This document shows positions 45,039 through 54,953 of a DNA stretch of 57,215 nt, one piece after another. Under the pieces are notes generated by a model, which saw nothing but the letters and a program-made list of their open reading frames with translations, had not been told where the DNA came from and did not search any database. Positions within the stretch are counted from its first letter, which is position 1, and each line of letters opens with the position of its first letter. Source of the DNA: Candidatus Zhuqueibacterota bacterium (GTDB lineage Bacteria; Zhuqueibacterota; Zhuqueibacteria; Zhuqueibacterales; Zhuqueibacteraceae). The position numbers and the translations under genes were made by a program. The stretch lies in assembly GCA_022616415.1 (NCBI GenBank), contig JAKEEU010000121.1:1-57215 (forward strand). The letters run 5' to 3'.

Positions 45039-45312
45039 GCCAGTCTCCTCCACATCATTCCGTGAATAAAGCCGGCCTTATGCAGCAGGATTCGACAAAA
45101 CTTGAAGCCTCGTAGAGCACAAGTCCGACTTCGCCTGTTTTACTTTAATAAAAATTAAATTTATTCAAAAGTTGCGGAAAAAGCAATGGGTTTTTCATGA
45201 AACACGCTTCTTTTGTCCCGAAGGACGACAAAATCTTTGCAAGCCAATGCCACCAACCCGGTTAAACGTATAGAAGAGCTTTGAGCTGAAATTATAATCA
45301 TTTTGGCAATTG

Positions 45313-45741
45313 TTACTCTTCCGGCGGCCACCATCCTGCCACGATCCAAAGACGACGTGCAACGACAATCTCATGATTATTCAATCGTAACGCCGCGACC
45401 GTGGCACGACCGGTCGTTGTCACCCCTAAAATTTTAGTTCCACTTGCATCCCAACTAAAATGCTCAAACCAAGTCTGCGTGCGAGGATTAAAAAGCCGAA
45501 CGCGTTTTCCAGTCATGGGATCTGTGGCGTGAGTCTGTGAGCTTTTGTATTCATTACAGCGGCGACACGCGAGCCACAAGTTTTGTTCAACCGTCAAACC
45601 GCCGAGACTTTCCGGATGAATGTGTTCGATAGTCATACGCTCGCCAGCCAGTTCTTCTGTTCGAAGACAATAGCCGCAGCGGTACTGAGCTTGCTCTCGA
45701 ACCCGACGTCGCAGATCAGCAGGGATACGCTGTTTCCTCAC
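45313..45741 (-). CDS. HNH endonuclease, copy 2 of paired module
   Basis: A 142-residue HNH nuclease. Zinc knuckle Cys22-x2-Cys25, Glu39-His40 in TIEHIHPESLGG, Asn54, then Cys59-x2-Cys62-Asn63 and Lys66, each at the same residue number as in the copy at 20534-20980. The C-terminal half also matches (VRLFNPRTQTWFEHFSWD then TTTGRATVAALRLNNHEIV). It overlaps the upstream partner gene by four bases (45738-45741). Likely metal-dependent DNA cleavage; target unknown. It lies between a ferredoxin and the enolase gene. Confidence 0.88.
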   Translation of the reverse strand: MRKQRIPADLRRRVREQAQYRCGYCLRTEELAGERMTIEHIHPESLGGLTVEQNLWLACRRCNEYKSSQTHATDPMTGKRVRLFNPRTQTWFEHFSWDASGTKILGVTTTGRATVAALRLNNHEIVVARRLWIVAGWWPPEE

Positions 45742-46172
45742 TTTGCTTTTGCTCGTTGAAGTTTGCGCAGCTCCGCCAATGTCGGAAGTCGCTGTCCTCG
45801 GAATCGCAACAATACTGCGGCTCGCGCTTTGCGAAGCATCAAGCGATCAGCATCATTCTGTAATGCCGCTAGCTCTGCTCGTTCAGACTCAGACAATTTT
45901 CCGCTTTTATTTTTATCAAGCAGGAGATTAAGTTTTCGCTGCCGGCTTGCCGGTACTTGGCTCAGCATAACATGCCGGAGAGCTTTGTCATCGAGTTTTT
46001 CAAGATCAACCAACTCTGCAACCAAGAAAGGCGACAAACCTTCTAATGGGGGAAGCGACGCTTTTAAGGCGCGAACGAGCAGCTCTGCCAACGGCCTTTG
46101 GATGGCTTCAGCCATGCGTTGCGCCGGCAAAAAAATGGTTTCCGGCAATTCGAGGGTCACTGTTTGAGTCAT
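45738..46172 (-). CDS. HNH-associated partner protein, copy 2
   Basis: A 144-residue helical protein. The N-terminus (TVTLELPETIFLPAQRMAEA) resembles ribbon-helix-helix or antitoxin-like openings, then comes LVRALKASLPPLEGL. From residue 70 the pattern RQRKLNLLLDKNKSGKLSESERAELAALQN......LRKARAAVLLRFRGQRLPTLAEL aligns with the second half of the partner at 20973-21374. It has no recognisable catalytic motif and a Lys-rich end. Its coupling to HNH in both places suggests a required subunit or inhibitor. Confidence 0.75.
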   Translation of the reverse strand: MTQTVTLELPETIFLPAQRMAEAIQRPLAELLVRALKASLPPLEGLSPFLVAELVDLEKLDDKALRHVMLSQVPASRQRKLNLLLDKNKSGKLSESERAELAALQNDADRLMLRKARAAVLLRFRGQRLPTLAELRKLQRAKAK

Positions 46173-46229
46173 GTTTCACCTCTGTCAAAATTCCTTGCCA
46201 GTCGCGTCGATTGGCTGCGTCCGTAGGGG

Positions 46230-47593
<1,364 letters not shown>

Positions 47594-47643
47594 GTGAAAC
47601 CTGTGGATTTATGAAATTCATCAAACCAGACTGGCAGTCTGGG

Positions 47644-49065
47644 CTACGTCATCACTTCCACCTTAATCAAATTCGTCGTGCTTTGCTCGCTCGGCGGCAC
47701 GCCGGCAGTGATCAGCACGGTATCGCCGGCTTTGACCAACCCGGTGGCCAGCGCTTCGTGTTTGCAACGGGCGATCAAATCATCGGAGTTGTCATGCGGC
47801 TTCGCGTCGTAAAGTGGATGAACGCCCCAAACGAGCGCAAGCCAGCGCACGGTTTCCAACCGGTAACTCGTGGCGATGATCGGCGCCTGGGGGCGGAAGC
47901 GCGAAATCAGACGCGCGGTGCTGCCGGATCGCGTTGGCGTTAGAATCGCGGCCGCTTTCAAATAATGCGCCATTGACACGACCGCGTGGCTCACGGCTTC
48001 CGCAATGGTTAGATGCTCAACGTCTTCGTCGGCAAGACTCTCGCGTGGAGGCAATACAGCTTCCGTCGTGAGCAAAATCTTATCCATCACTTGCACGGCT
48101 TGCACCGGATATTTTCCGATCGTGGTTTCTTCGGAGAGCATCACCGCATCGGTGCCGTCGAACACGGCGTTGGCCACGTCGTTGGCTTCGGCGCGCGTTG
48201 GCCGTGCTTCTTCGACCATCGATTTGAGCATTTGCGTTGCCGTAATCACCGGTTTGCCGGCGCAGTTGCACTTTTTAATGATATCCTTCTGCACGAGCGG
48301 AACCTTCTCGAGCGGCGTTTCGACGGCGAGGTCGCCGCGAGCGATCATAATCCCATCAGCGGCCTCAATGATCGCGTCAATTTTTTTCAACGCTTCGTGC
48401 TTTTCAATTTTGGCAATAACCGGCGCGGTGCGCTTTTTCGCCGCTATCAGGTCTTTGACCAAACCCAAATCTTCCGGCTTTTGCACGAACGAAAGCGCGA
48501 CGCAATCCACTCCGCTTTCCAGGCCGAATTCCAAATCAGCCCTGTCTTTTTCCGTCAGCGCGGGAATGCCAAGAGAGGTTTGCGGCAAATTAATGCCTTT
48601 GTGCGAGTTGAGCGGGCCGCCATCGATGACGCGACAACGAAGGTCGGTGGCGTTCTTCTCGATCACTTCCAATTGAATTGTGCCATCGGCCAGCAGGATA
48701 CTTTCGCCAACTTTTACATGCACCGGCAGATCGGGAAAAGTCACCGACACCTCGTGCTCGTCTCCCGGCACCGGCCGATTGGTGAGGACGAAAATCTCGC
48801 CCGGCCGCAAAACTACCGGCTTGGCCATCAGCCCGGTGCGCAGTTTCGGCCCGCCAAGATCCTGCAGGATCGCGATCGGCAACTTTTTCGTTTCGGCAAT
48901 CTCACGGATAAGCTTGATTCGTTGCCGATGCTCGTCATGCGTGCCGTGAGAAAAATTGAGGCGCGCAACGTTCATGCCGGCGTCCATCAATGCCGCCAGC
49001 GTTTCCGGCGCATCGGTGGCGGGGCCGATGGTGCAGACGATTTTGGTGCGGCGCGGGATTGTCAT
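47644..49065 (-). CDS. pyk: Pyruvate kinase
   Basis: A 473-residue enzyme making pyruvate and ATP from phosphoenolpyruvate and ADP. Strong features: TKIVCTIGPATDAPE, MNVARLNFSHGTHDEH, the inserted B domain, catalytic IAKIEKHEALKKIDAIIEA with the active Lys, GIMIARGDLAVETPLEKVP, QMLKSMVEEARPTRAEANDV and AVFDGTDAVMLSEETTIGKYP. The C-terminal allosteric domain is present and of normal length (RSGSTARLISRFRPQAPIIA). It begins five bases after a Uma2 gene, so they share a transcript. Together with enolase it gives lower glycolysis. Confidence 0.98.
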   Translation of the reverse strand: MTIPRRTKIVCTIGPATDAPETLAALMDAGMNVARLNFSHGTHDEHRQRIKLIREIAETKKLPIAILQDLGGPKLRTGLMAKPVVLRPGEIFVLTNRPVPGDEHEVSVTFPDLPVHVKVGESILLADGTIQLEVIEKNATDLRCRVIDGGPLNSHKGINLPQTSLGIPALTEKDRADLEFGLESGVDCVALSFVQKPEDLGLVKDLIAAKKRTAPVIAKIEKHEALKKIDAIIEAADGIMIARGDLAVETPLEKVPLVQKDIIKKCNCAGKPVITATQMLKSMVEEARPTRAEANDVANAVFDGTDAVMLSEETTIGKYPVQAVQVMDKILLTTEAVLPPRESLADEDVEHLTIAEAVSHAVVSMAHYLKAAAILTPTRSGSTARLISRFRPQAPIIATSYRLETVRWLALVWGVHPLYDAKPHDNSDDLIARCKHEALATGLVKAGDTVLITAGVPPSEQSTTNLIKVEVMT

Positions 49066-49070
49066 GATGG

Positions 49071-49697
49071 TTAATCGGGCACGGGAATGCCTTCGAAAAT
49101 TTTGCTCACTGGCAGTTCAAACCCGGGCAAAAGTTCTGGAGCTGTCAAGACGTCGCGGACTTTGCGGATGCCTGCCGAGGTACAGACCGGCACTTCTCGT
49201 TTTTTAGACATAATCAGCCAAACGATCTGGGCGCCTTGTTCAAGATAAGCATCAACTTTGTTCATCACCTCGAAAAAATCATCTCCCGGAGAAACAATCT
49301 CTATTGCCAGATCGGGCGCTATCGGCGGAAAATGACGCCAGTCTTCGGGCATACGTCCTTTTTTAACAAAGGCGACATCGGGGATACGCGATTCTTTGGA
49401 ACGATCCGGCCACAGCTTAAAGTTGGTTTCAGTCATCATATCACCGATAGGATTCTGCTCCAAATAGAAATCAAGCTTTGCCGCAACTCTTCCCTGAATT
49501 TTTCCATGTTCCGGGTTCGCCATTTTAAAGACCACCTTTCCATTATAAAGTTCTGCTGGATAAGGAAGTGAGATTCTTTCCAACTCCTCGACCGTCACAT
49601 CGGTGCGCTGCTCGATGGGAATAGTTTTGGGGTTGGTCACCGAATAGACCTCGCTGGGCGGAACTTCAACCGATAATGTGTCAATAACCTCGGCCAT
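49071..49697 (-). CDS. Uma2-family (DUF820) restriction-like nuclease, copy 1
   Basis: A 208-residue protein with AGGAG before the ATG. It opens MAEVIDTLSVEVPP, followed by TDVTVEELERISLPYPAELYNGKVV, a feature of Uma2 proteins. The PD-(D/E)XK core is visible: the Asp of SRIPDVAFVKKGRMP, and Glu with following strand in DLAIEIVSPGDDFFEVMNKV. The end LTAPELLPGFELPVSKIF is the family closing. Uma2 proteins are often multi-copy in such genomes; function unknown, nuclease fold predicted. It is about 70 percent identical by eye to the copy above it. Directly upstream of pyk. Confidence 0.9.
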   Translation of the reverse strand: MAEVIDTLSVEVPPSEVYSVTNPKTIPIEQRTDVTVEELERISLPYPAELYNGKVVFKMANPEHGKIQGRVAAKLDFYLEQNPIGDMMTETNFKLWPDRSKESRIPDVAFVKKGRMPEDWRHFPPIAPDLAIEIVSPGDDFFEVMNKVDAYLEQGAQIVWLIMSKKREVPVCTSAGIRKVRDVLTAPELLPGFELPVSKIFEGIPVPD

Positions 49698-49738
49698 GTT
49701 TTTCTCCTACGCTTAAATTTAGTAGGTACACTTCATTC

Positions 49739-50380
49739 TTAATCCGGCAAGGGTATGCTTTTAAATATTGTGCTCAATGGCAACTCGAACCCAGGCAAAA
49801 GCTCGGGGGCGGTCAAGACCTCACGGACGCGATAGATGCTCGAGGCAGTGAAAACCAAGACTTCGCGTCTTTGGGTGAAAATCAGCCAAACCATCTGGGC
49901 GCCTTGCTGAAGATACTCATCGACTTTGTCGATCATTTCTTCAAACTTATCGTCAGGAGAAATAATTTCTGCTGCCAGATTAGGGGCTCCTTCGGGAAAT
50001 CGAACCCAGTCTTTGGGCGAACGTTCTTTCTTTACAAATGCGACATCAGGGGCGCGCGACTCTTTGGCGCGGTCTGGCCAAAGCCGAAAGTTGGGTGAGA
50101 TCAGTGCGTAACCGATGGGATTTTGGTCTAAATAAAGATCAAGCTTGGCGGCGAGCTTTCCTTGTATCATGCCATGCACCGGTTTTGCCTCTTTGAAAAC
50201 GATCTTTCCGTCGTAAAGTTCGGCCGTGCAAGGAAGGGAAGCCCTTTCCAATTCATCGACAGTGACATCCGTGCGTTGTTCGATGGGCAGACACTCGGAA
50301 GGAATGGCCTTTTGGGCGGCATCCGAATAGGGTTCGCGCGGCGGAGTTTCAACCGGCAAGGCATCAATCACTTCGGCCAT
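49739..50380 (-). CDS. Uma2-family (DUF820) restriction-like nuclease, copy 2
   Basis: A 213-residue tandem paralogue of the next gene, with the same order of motifs: TDVTVDELERASLPCTAELY, APDVAFVKKERSPKDW, NLAAEIISPDDKFEEMIDKV and LTAPELLPGFELPLSTIFKS. AGGAG lies just before the ATG. The active-site strand reads AAEII where copy 1 has AIEIV. The gene pair probably arose by local duplication 41 bases apart. Biological role unknown. Confidence 0.9.
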   Translation of the reverse strand: MAEVIDALPVETPPREPYSDAAQKAIPSECLPIEQRTDVTVDELERASLPCTAELYDGKIVFKEAKPVHGMIQGKLAAKLDLYLDQNPIGYALISPNFRLWPDRAKESRAPDVAFVKKERSPKDWVRFPEGAPNLAAEIISPDDKFEEMIDKVDEYLQQGAQMVWLIFTQRREVLVFTASSIYRVREVLTAPELLPGFELPLSTIFKSIPLPD

Positions 50381-50532
50381 TTCGATCTCCTAATTTTAAG
50401 TTTGAGCAATTTGCTAAAAGAGGATGACAACCAAAGATAAATTAAAAATACCGGAAATGCAAGGAGCAAGTCGCAAGTTTGCAGGTTACAAATATCACTT
50501 GCACACTTGCCATTTGCAACGCATTCTTGGCG

Positions 50533-53220
50533 CTACGGCCAGTAGCGCGGGTCCTGGCTCCACGCCTGTTCCAGCGGCTTCAAGCGGTCTTTGTAACGCT
50601 TGATGTTGAAGTTGAAGCGATAGGCGAGGCGCAGGAAATCCGAAACGGCGTCATATTCCGGCTCGATCTGCGCGGCGGCCAGAATCCGGTCGATCATCGC
50701 CTCGACGCGTTCATTCAGAATGGAAAAAATCTGATTCTGAATCGAGGGCTCGTCCAGCGCCAGCTTCAGGCGGTCGGCGATATCGACGAGCACCAAAATT
50801 TCTTTGCACGATGCTCCCGCTGAGTTGTTGAACACGTGTTGCAGCCGCTGCTCGATCATTTCCTGAAAAATCCGCGAGGCGCTTTCGTTGTCGAGCTGCA
50901 GGCCGAGCCGCTGCGCCGCGCGAGCCACCTCGAGGCAGGGTTTGTAGGCTTCGGGATCGGTAACCCCGGTTTTCCTTGAAGTGGCATCCAATGAAAGGCC
51001 GGGGCGCAGTTTCTCCACTTCCATGCGCAAGCGCTGGCTGAGCGTGTAACGCGCCGGCACCGAAAGCTCGGCGGGCAGCGCGGCGCCAAGCCCGCGCAGC
51101 GCCTGCATCAGGCTGCGATATTGCGTATAAATATGAGAATAAATTCCGCTGATTGCCGAAAGCCGGTCTTGGAGCAAAATATCGACCACCTGCTGGCGCT
51201 CTTCCGCCAGCATGTCGCGCAGATCGTAAGCCTCGCCGCCCCAGCGCCGAGGCAGCTCATCAACGATCTCATGCTCGAGCTTGTGAAAATCGTTGATCAA
51301 CGCCTCGCGCGACTCCGCGTAATTCCACGAGCCGTCATCGCGTTTGACAAAGCTTTTCACGCCCTCGCCGGCACCGCGATTAAGCAGGGCGAAGGCATAG
51401 GCACGCTTCACGGTCGTAATGCCGGATTCCACTTCGGCGCGGCCGATCATAAACGTCGTGTTTTCGGTGCGTTTCTCCACGAGATCGGTGCGGTTGATGG
51501 TGTAGTGATAAAGCCGCTCTTGGGCCGGCGCTCCTGCAAACAGCGTGCGAATAGCGTGGGTATTCACCAGGCGCATAAATGAAACCATCGCCGGCCGCAC
51601 CAATTTGCGATAAACGCCCTCGCCGTTTTTGAAATCGTGATGATTGCTGCGCGCTTTTTTGAGATCGCTCAAAAAACGCGCTTCGTGCGAGCGGCCGGTG
51701 ACATGCTCCGCCAGCCGCACCGCGCACGCGGCATATTGGATAACCTGCACAGTCTCAATGCCGGAAAGCTCGGTGAAAAACCAGCCGCAGCTCGTGTACA
51801 TCAATTGCGTTTGGCGCTGCATTTCCAACAGATGGATCACCAGCAGGCGTTCTGCTTCGGAGAGCGGGCGCTTCTGGTTTTTTTCGAGAAAACTCGCATA
51901 GCTTTCCGGTGTGCGCCGGAGAATGATTTCGATATAGTCATTTCGCGCTTCCCACACGTCATGGAGCAAATCCTGGCTTTTCTCCACAGTCAGCGCCGCC
52001 AGCTCGTCGCGTAAATTGTCCAGCGCCTGCCGCAACGGGCCGCGCCATTCCTGCGTCCACTCGCGCGGACCGTCGCCGCGGCAACCACAGTTGCGATACC
52101 AACGGCCGACGCCGTGTGCGCAACTCCACGCCGTGCCTTCGCCATTCGGGCCTTCTTTGATTTCGACCTCCATCGCCGGCGGATTCGCCGCAAGAAACTC
52201 GGCGTAATTGGTGGCACGAATGTGGCGGCGCGGGGCTTCGACGTTCAACAAAAAAGCCAATCCCATATCGCCGTAGCGCTCGTGATGGCCGTAGGTTTCG
52301 CCGTCGGTCGCAATCGAAACCAATTGCGCTTTCGCGGCGCCGTTGCTGCTGAAACAATTGTCAATGTTTTGCGCAAAATTTCCCGCGTCGCGCAGCATGT
52401 GCTCGAAGCCAACGCCGCGCGACAGGCCGCCGTCGTAGAAAAAAATGTCGATATAGCGCTCCGGCAGGGGATGCCCCTCTGCATCTTTGTCAAACCACCG
52501 ATAAGCTTGGCGCGTGTCAATCTCGCCATGCTCGACGCCAACCCATTCACCGGCTTGAAACGCCTTGATAGTTGCTGGTTGCTCGTTGCTCGTTGCTCGT
52601 TGCTCGTTGCTGGTCGTATCTGCTTCGTGCTCGCTCGCACCGTGTTCTATTTCGGTAATGGCAAAACTGCGGATGCGTTTGGCTTGATGCGGCGAAAGAA
52701 TGACGAATTTCATGCCGTGATCGATGAGCACGCGCAGGGTGGCGTCGTTCACCGCGGTTTCAGGCAACCACATCGCTTCCGGCTCGCGGTTGAAGCGATA
52801 GCAAAAATCCGCAATGCCCCAGCGCACTTGCGTCACTTTATCGCGCGCGTTGCAGAGCGGCAGAATCGCGTGATTGTACGCCTGAGCAATGGCGTTGCCA
52901 TGGCCTTGAAAGCGCTCTACACTCGCTTTGTCCGCTTCCAAAATGCGATGATAAGTCACCGGGCTGTAGCGCTCGAGCCAGCTCAAGAGCGTCGGCCCGA
53001 AATTGAAGCTGACTTGCTCATAATTATTGACGATATTGACGATGCGATTCGTGTGGTCGACAATGCGCGCAAAAGCATTCGGGCGGTAACACTCGGCGTT
53101 GATGCGCTCGTTCCAATCGTGATACGGATGGGCGCTGTCCTGCCGCACAATCGATTCGGTCCACGCATTCTCTCGCGGCGGCTGATAAAAATGGCCGTGA
53201 ATGACCAAACATTTTTCCAT
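50533..53220 (-). CDS. Glycoside hydrolase family 57 protein with DUF3536
   Basis: An 895-residue cytosolic enzyme from ATG 53220 (GAGGA upstream). The N-terminal GH57 barrel starts MEKCLVIHGHFYQPPRENAW and contains NFGPTLLSWLERYSP and MWLPETAVNDAT, where Glu154 is a candidate catalytic residue. FYDGGLSRGVGFEHMLRDAG and ATDGETYGHHE follow. The C-terminal half, DUF3536-like, is helical (AAQRLGLQLDNESA). Related proteins act on alpha-glucans such as glycogen. A seven-residue repeat, TSNEQRATSNEQPAT at residues 203-217, is encoded by a DNA heptamer array and is not part of the normal fold. Confidence 0.9.
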   Translation of the reverse strand: MEKCLVIHGHFYQPPRENAWTESIVRQDSAHPYHDWNERINAECYRPNAFARIVDHTNRIVNIVNNYEQVSFNFGPTLLSWLERYSPVTYHRILEADKASVERFQGHGNAIAQAYNHAILPLCNARDKVTQVRWGIADFCYRFNREPEAMWLPETAVNDATLRVLIDHGMKFVILSPHQAKRIRSFAITEIEHGASEHEADTTSNEQRATSNEQPATIKAFQAGEWVGVEHGEIDTRQAYRWFDKDAEGHPLPERYIDIFFYDGGLSRGVGFEHMLRDAGNFAQNIDNCFSSNGAAKAQLVSIATDGETYGHHERYGDMGLAFLLNVEAPRRHIRATNYAEFLAANPPAMEVEIKEGPNGEGTAWSCAHGVGRWYRNCGCRGDGPREWTQEWRGPLRQALDNLRDELAALTVEKSQDLLHDVWEARNDYIEIILRRTPESYASFLEKNQKRPLSEAERLLVIHLLEMQRQTQLMYTSCGWFFTELSGIETVQVIQYAACAVRLAEHVTGRSHEARFLSDLKKARSNHHDFKNGEGVYRKLVRPAMVSFMRLVNTHAIRTLFAGAPAQERLYHYTINRTDLVEKRTENTTFMIGRAEVESGITTVKRAYAFALLNRGAGEGVKSFVKRDDGSWNYAESREALINDFHKLEHEIVDELPRRWGGEAYDLRDMLAEERQQVVDILLQDRLSAISGIYSHIYTQYRSLMQALRGLGAALPAELSVPARYTLSQRLRMEVEKLRPGLSLDATSRKTGVTDPEAYKPCLEVARAAQRLGLQLDNESASRIFQEMIEQRLQHVFNNSAGASCKEILVLVDIADRLKLALDEPSIQNQIFSILNERVEAMIDRILAAAQIEPEYDAVSDFLRLAYRFNFNIKRYKDRLKPLEQAWSQDPRYWP
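52571..52612. repeat. Heptamer tandem array inside the GH57 gene
   Basis: Six copies of GTTGCTN (GTTGCTG, four GTTGCTC, GTTGCTG) cover 42 bases, which is exactly 14 codons, so the frame is kept. On the minus strand they read as SNEQRAT/SNEQPAT. It looks like an intergenic-type repeat that landed within a flexible linker. Confidence 0.85.
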
Positions 53221-53276
53221 GCCAATGTCCTCAAATGTCTCCAACGTTTCACATATAGCCTATGACCTTAGGCGCA

Positions 53277-53336
53277 AAGCGCAGAGGGCATAGCGCGTGC
53301 TGCGAAGAAAATCCCGGCACTATGCCCTCTGCGCTT
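53277..53336. repeat. Perfect 17-bp inverted repeat
   Basis: AAGCGCAGAGGGCATAG (53277-53293) and its exact complement (53320-53336) around 26 bases, in the spacer between the divergent GH57 and outer-membrane protein genes. It may be a dispersed repeat or a regulatory hairpin. Confidence 0.7.
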
Positions 53337-53435
53337 GTTATAGAGAATACAAAATTTTACTCAAAAGCGCAAGTCTCAAAAAAATCGTTTGCCGGCGCGG
53401 CAATCGCTGCAAAAAAAAGTGACAAAAAGAAAACA

Positions 53436-53537
53436 TTCAGGAGGTGGGATAGAACAAATTGCCATTCTCGGCAAATCGTTGTTCCTCAGGATCAACGAAG
53501 ATCAAAATGGCCGGGTTGTAATATCCCACCTCCTGAA
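53436..53537. repeat. Perfect 16-bp inverted repeat with inner hairpin
   Basis: TTCAGGAGGTGGGATA (53436-53451) and its exact complement (53522-53537). Inside is a second hairpin: GAACAA...TTGTTC outer and TTGCC...GGCAA inner, between about 53452 and 53484. This could form a multi-branch structured RNA. A minus-strand frame of ~48 codons also crosses the element without a stop, so a decayed gene or small peptide is an alternative. Confidence 0.6.
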
Positions 53538-53556
53538 AAACTTTTTCGAGACGAGT

Positions 53557-53585
53557 TTGCAAGAGGGGCGATATGCGCGTATATG
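53557..53585 (+). promoter_or_regulatory. Candidate promoter of the outer-membrane protein gene
   Basis: TTGCAA (53557-53562), 17-base spacer, TATATG (53580-53585). Start would be near 53592, leaving a leader of about 73 bases. Box matches are moderate. Confidence 0.45.
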
Positions 53586-53601
53586 ACTAAACAGTATCAG
53601 A

Positions 53602-53644
53602 GGCGGAAAGCCCGGCACGGATGCAAATCCGCAATTTTAATTGC
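53602..53644 (+). promoter_or_regulatory. Structured leader with three small hairpins
   Basis: GGC-GGAAA-GCC (53602-53612), CGGAT-GCAA-ATCCG (53618-53631, GNRA-type loop) and GCAATT-TT-AATTGC (53631-53644) in a row before a GGAG ribosome site and the ATG at 53665. It resembles, but does not match, known riboswitch cores, so regulation by RNA structure is only suggested. Confidence 0.4.
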
Positions 53645-53664
53645 TGTAACGGAGATTTTTTATC

Positions 53665-54948
53665 ATGCGCAGGAAGCTTCGACAATTTCTCTTCCCACTT
53701 TTAGCGGGAGGTCTTTTAACGACAGCCACTCAACCGTTTGCTCAGGGATTGTTTCCCATGAGCGGGCGCGGCTTGTCCAATCTCAACACGGCCTGGGTGC
53801 AAGAGCGCGGCCAGTTTTCCATTCATGCTTTGGCGACGAGCTATTACCAAACCGCGAAGCTGCCGAAACAAACCGGCCCCGGTCCCGAGTTTGCGACATT
53901 TTGGGACATTCAAAGCGGCCTGGCAGCGCACTACTCTTTCAGCCGTCGTCTGGAGCTGACGCTTTCGCAAACGCTCTATCAGGACACCCATCATGACGCC
54001 AAATCCGCCAATCTTCCTGACGATCTTTATTTTGCCGCGAAGTTTGGCTCCTATGGCGGCCTGCGCAGCAAGCTGCGTTGGGGCTTCATGACCGGCGCCC
54101 GCATTCCGCTCGCCAAGCAGCACAATGTCATTCTCGAAAACTACAGCGCCGGCAGCGTGGAGTTCGGCCTGCTCGGACTGATGTCGTTCAGCAAAGACGT
54201 TTTGATTCCTGAAAATGCCTTCAACTTTCATCTCAATTTCGGATTTTGGCATCACAACGACACCGGCAAATCTCTCGTTGGCACGCGCAGCGACTCGTTC
54301 GCGGTGCTGGATCCGAGCCGCGCGCTGCTTTGGGGCGCCGGGTTCGCCATTCCTTCGCACCAGTTCGATTTCACGTTCGAAGTGTTTGGCCGCAATTTTC
54401 TCGTGCGCCCGCCGGTGACGGCTTATAGCCGCGAAGACTTCGCCTATTGCACTCCCGGCGTCGTCTATCATCCGGCGCATTGGGCCGCGCTCAACGTCGC
54501 GTTCGACGTCCGGCTTTCATCGAATCAGGACGCGACGCAATATCTCGCGGGCTTGAGGCAGGTCAATCCCGCGCTGCCGAGTTATCCGAGTTGGCGCGTG
54601 CGCTTCGGCGCGCGCTTCGCGTTGAACCAGCCGCCACCGCCGCCAGGACAAAAGCCGCTTTTCGTTAGCGACAACGGCCGCCTGGCGCCCGCGCACAAAA
54701 CGCTCGAGAAACAGCTCACCGAAGAACGGCGCAAGACTGAAACCGCCCAGGAGGAGCTGGCGAAGATTCGTGACGAGCGCAAACGGATGGAAACGATACT
54801 GGCGCGCTTGCGCACCATGCTGAATTACGGCAAAACTCCCAATGGCACTGTCGAGCCAGTATCGACGGAAAAGCAAGAGGATGGAGCAGTTATTAAAAAA
54901 GTGGAAAAGGATGAAGAGAAAAAGCCGGAAAATAATCAGCAGCAATAA
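53665..54948 (+). CDS. Outer-membrane beta-barrel protein with coiled-coil tail
   Basis: A 427-residue exported protein, the only confident plus-strand gene. Signal peptide to about residue 27 (PLLAGGLLTTATQPFAQG). The mature part to about 320 shows repeated amphipathic strands with aromatic girdles (LYFAAKFGSYGGLRSKLRWG, FGLLGLMSFSKDVL, FHLNFGFWHHND), typical of an outer-membrane barrel. About 345-400 is a coiled coil (KTLEKQLTEERRKTETAQEE), and the last 30 residues are Lys/Glu-rich. Not a family I can name. The coiled coil could contact peptidoglycan or another envelope protein. Confidence 0.75.
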   Translation: MRRKLRQFLFPLLAGGLLTTATQPFAQGLFPMSGRGLSNLNTAWVQERGQFSIHALATSYYQTAKLPKQTGPGPEFATFWDIQSGLAAHYSFSRRLELTLSQTLYQDTHHDAKSANLPDDLYFAAKFGSYGGLRSKLRWGFMTGARIPLAKQHNVILENYSAGSVEFGLLGLMSFSKDVLIPENAFNFHLNFGFWHHNDTGKSLVGTRSDSFAVLDPSRALLWGAGFAIPSHQFDFTFEVFGRNFLVRPPVTAYSREDFAYCTPGVVYHPAHWAALNVAFDVRLSSNQDATQYLAGLRQVNPALPSYPSWRVRFGARFALNQPPPPPGQKPLFVSDNGRLAPAHKTLEKQLTEERRKTETAQEELAKIRDERKRMETILARLRTMLNYGKTPNGTVEPVSTEKQEDGAVIKKVEKDEEKKPENNQQQ

Positions 54949-54953
54949 AAAGT

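Noticed and set aside
52571..52612. Possible CRISPR-like array
   Set aside because: Only 7-base units with no spacers; it is a simple tandem repeat within a coding region.
53592..53664. GEMM (cyclic-di-GMP) riboswitch
   Set aside because: A GNRA-like hairpin and GATGCAAA occur, but the first conserved strand (GGGCAAACC-like) is missing.
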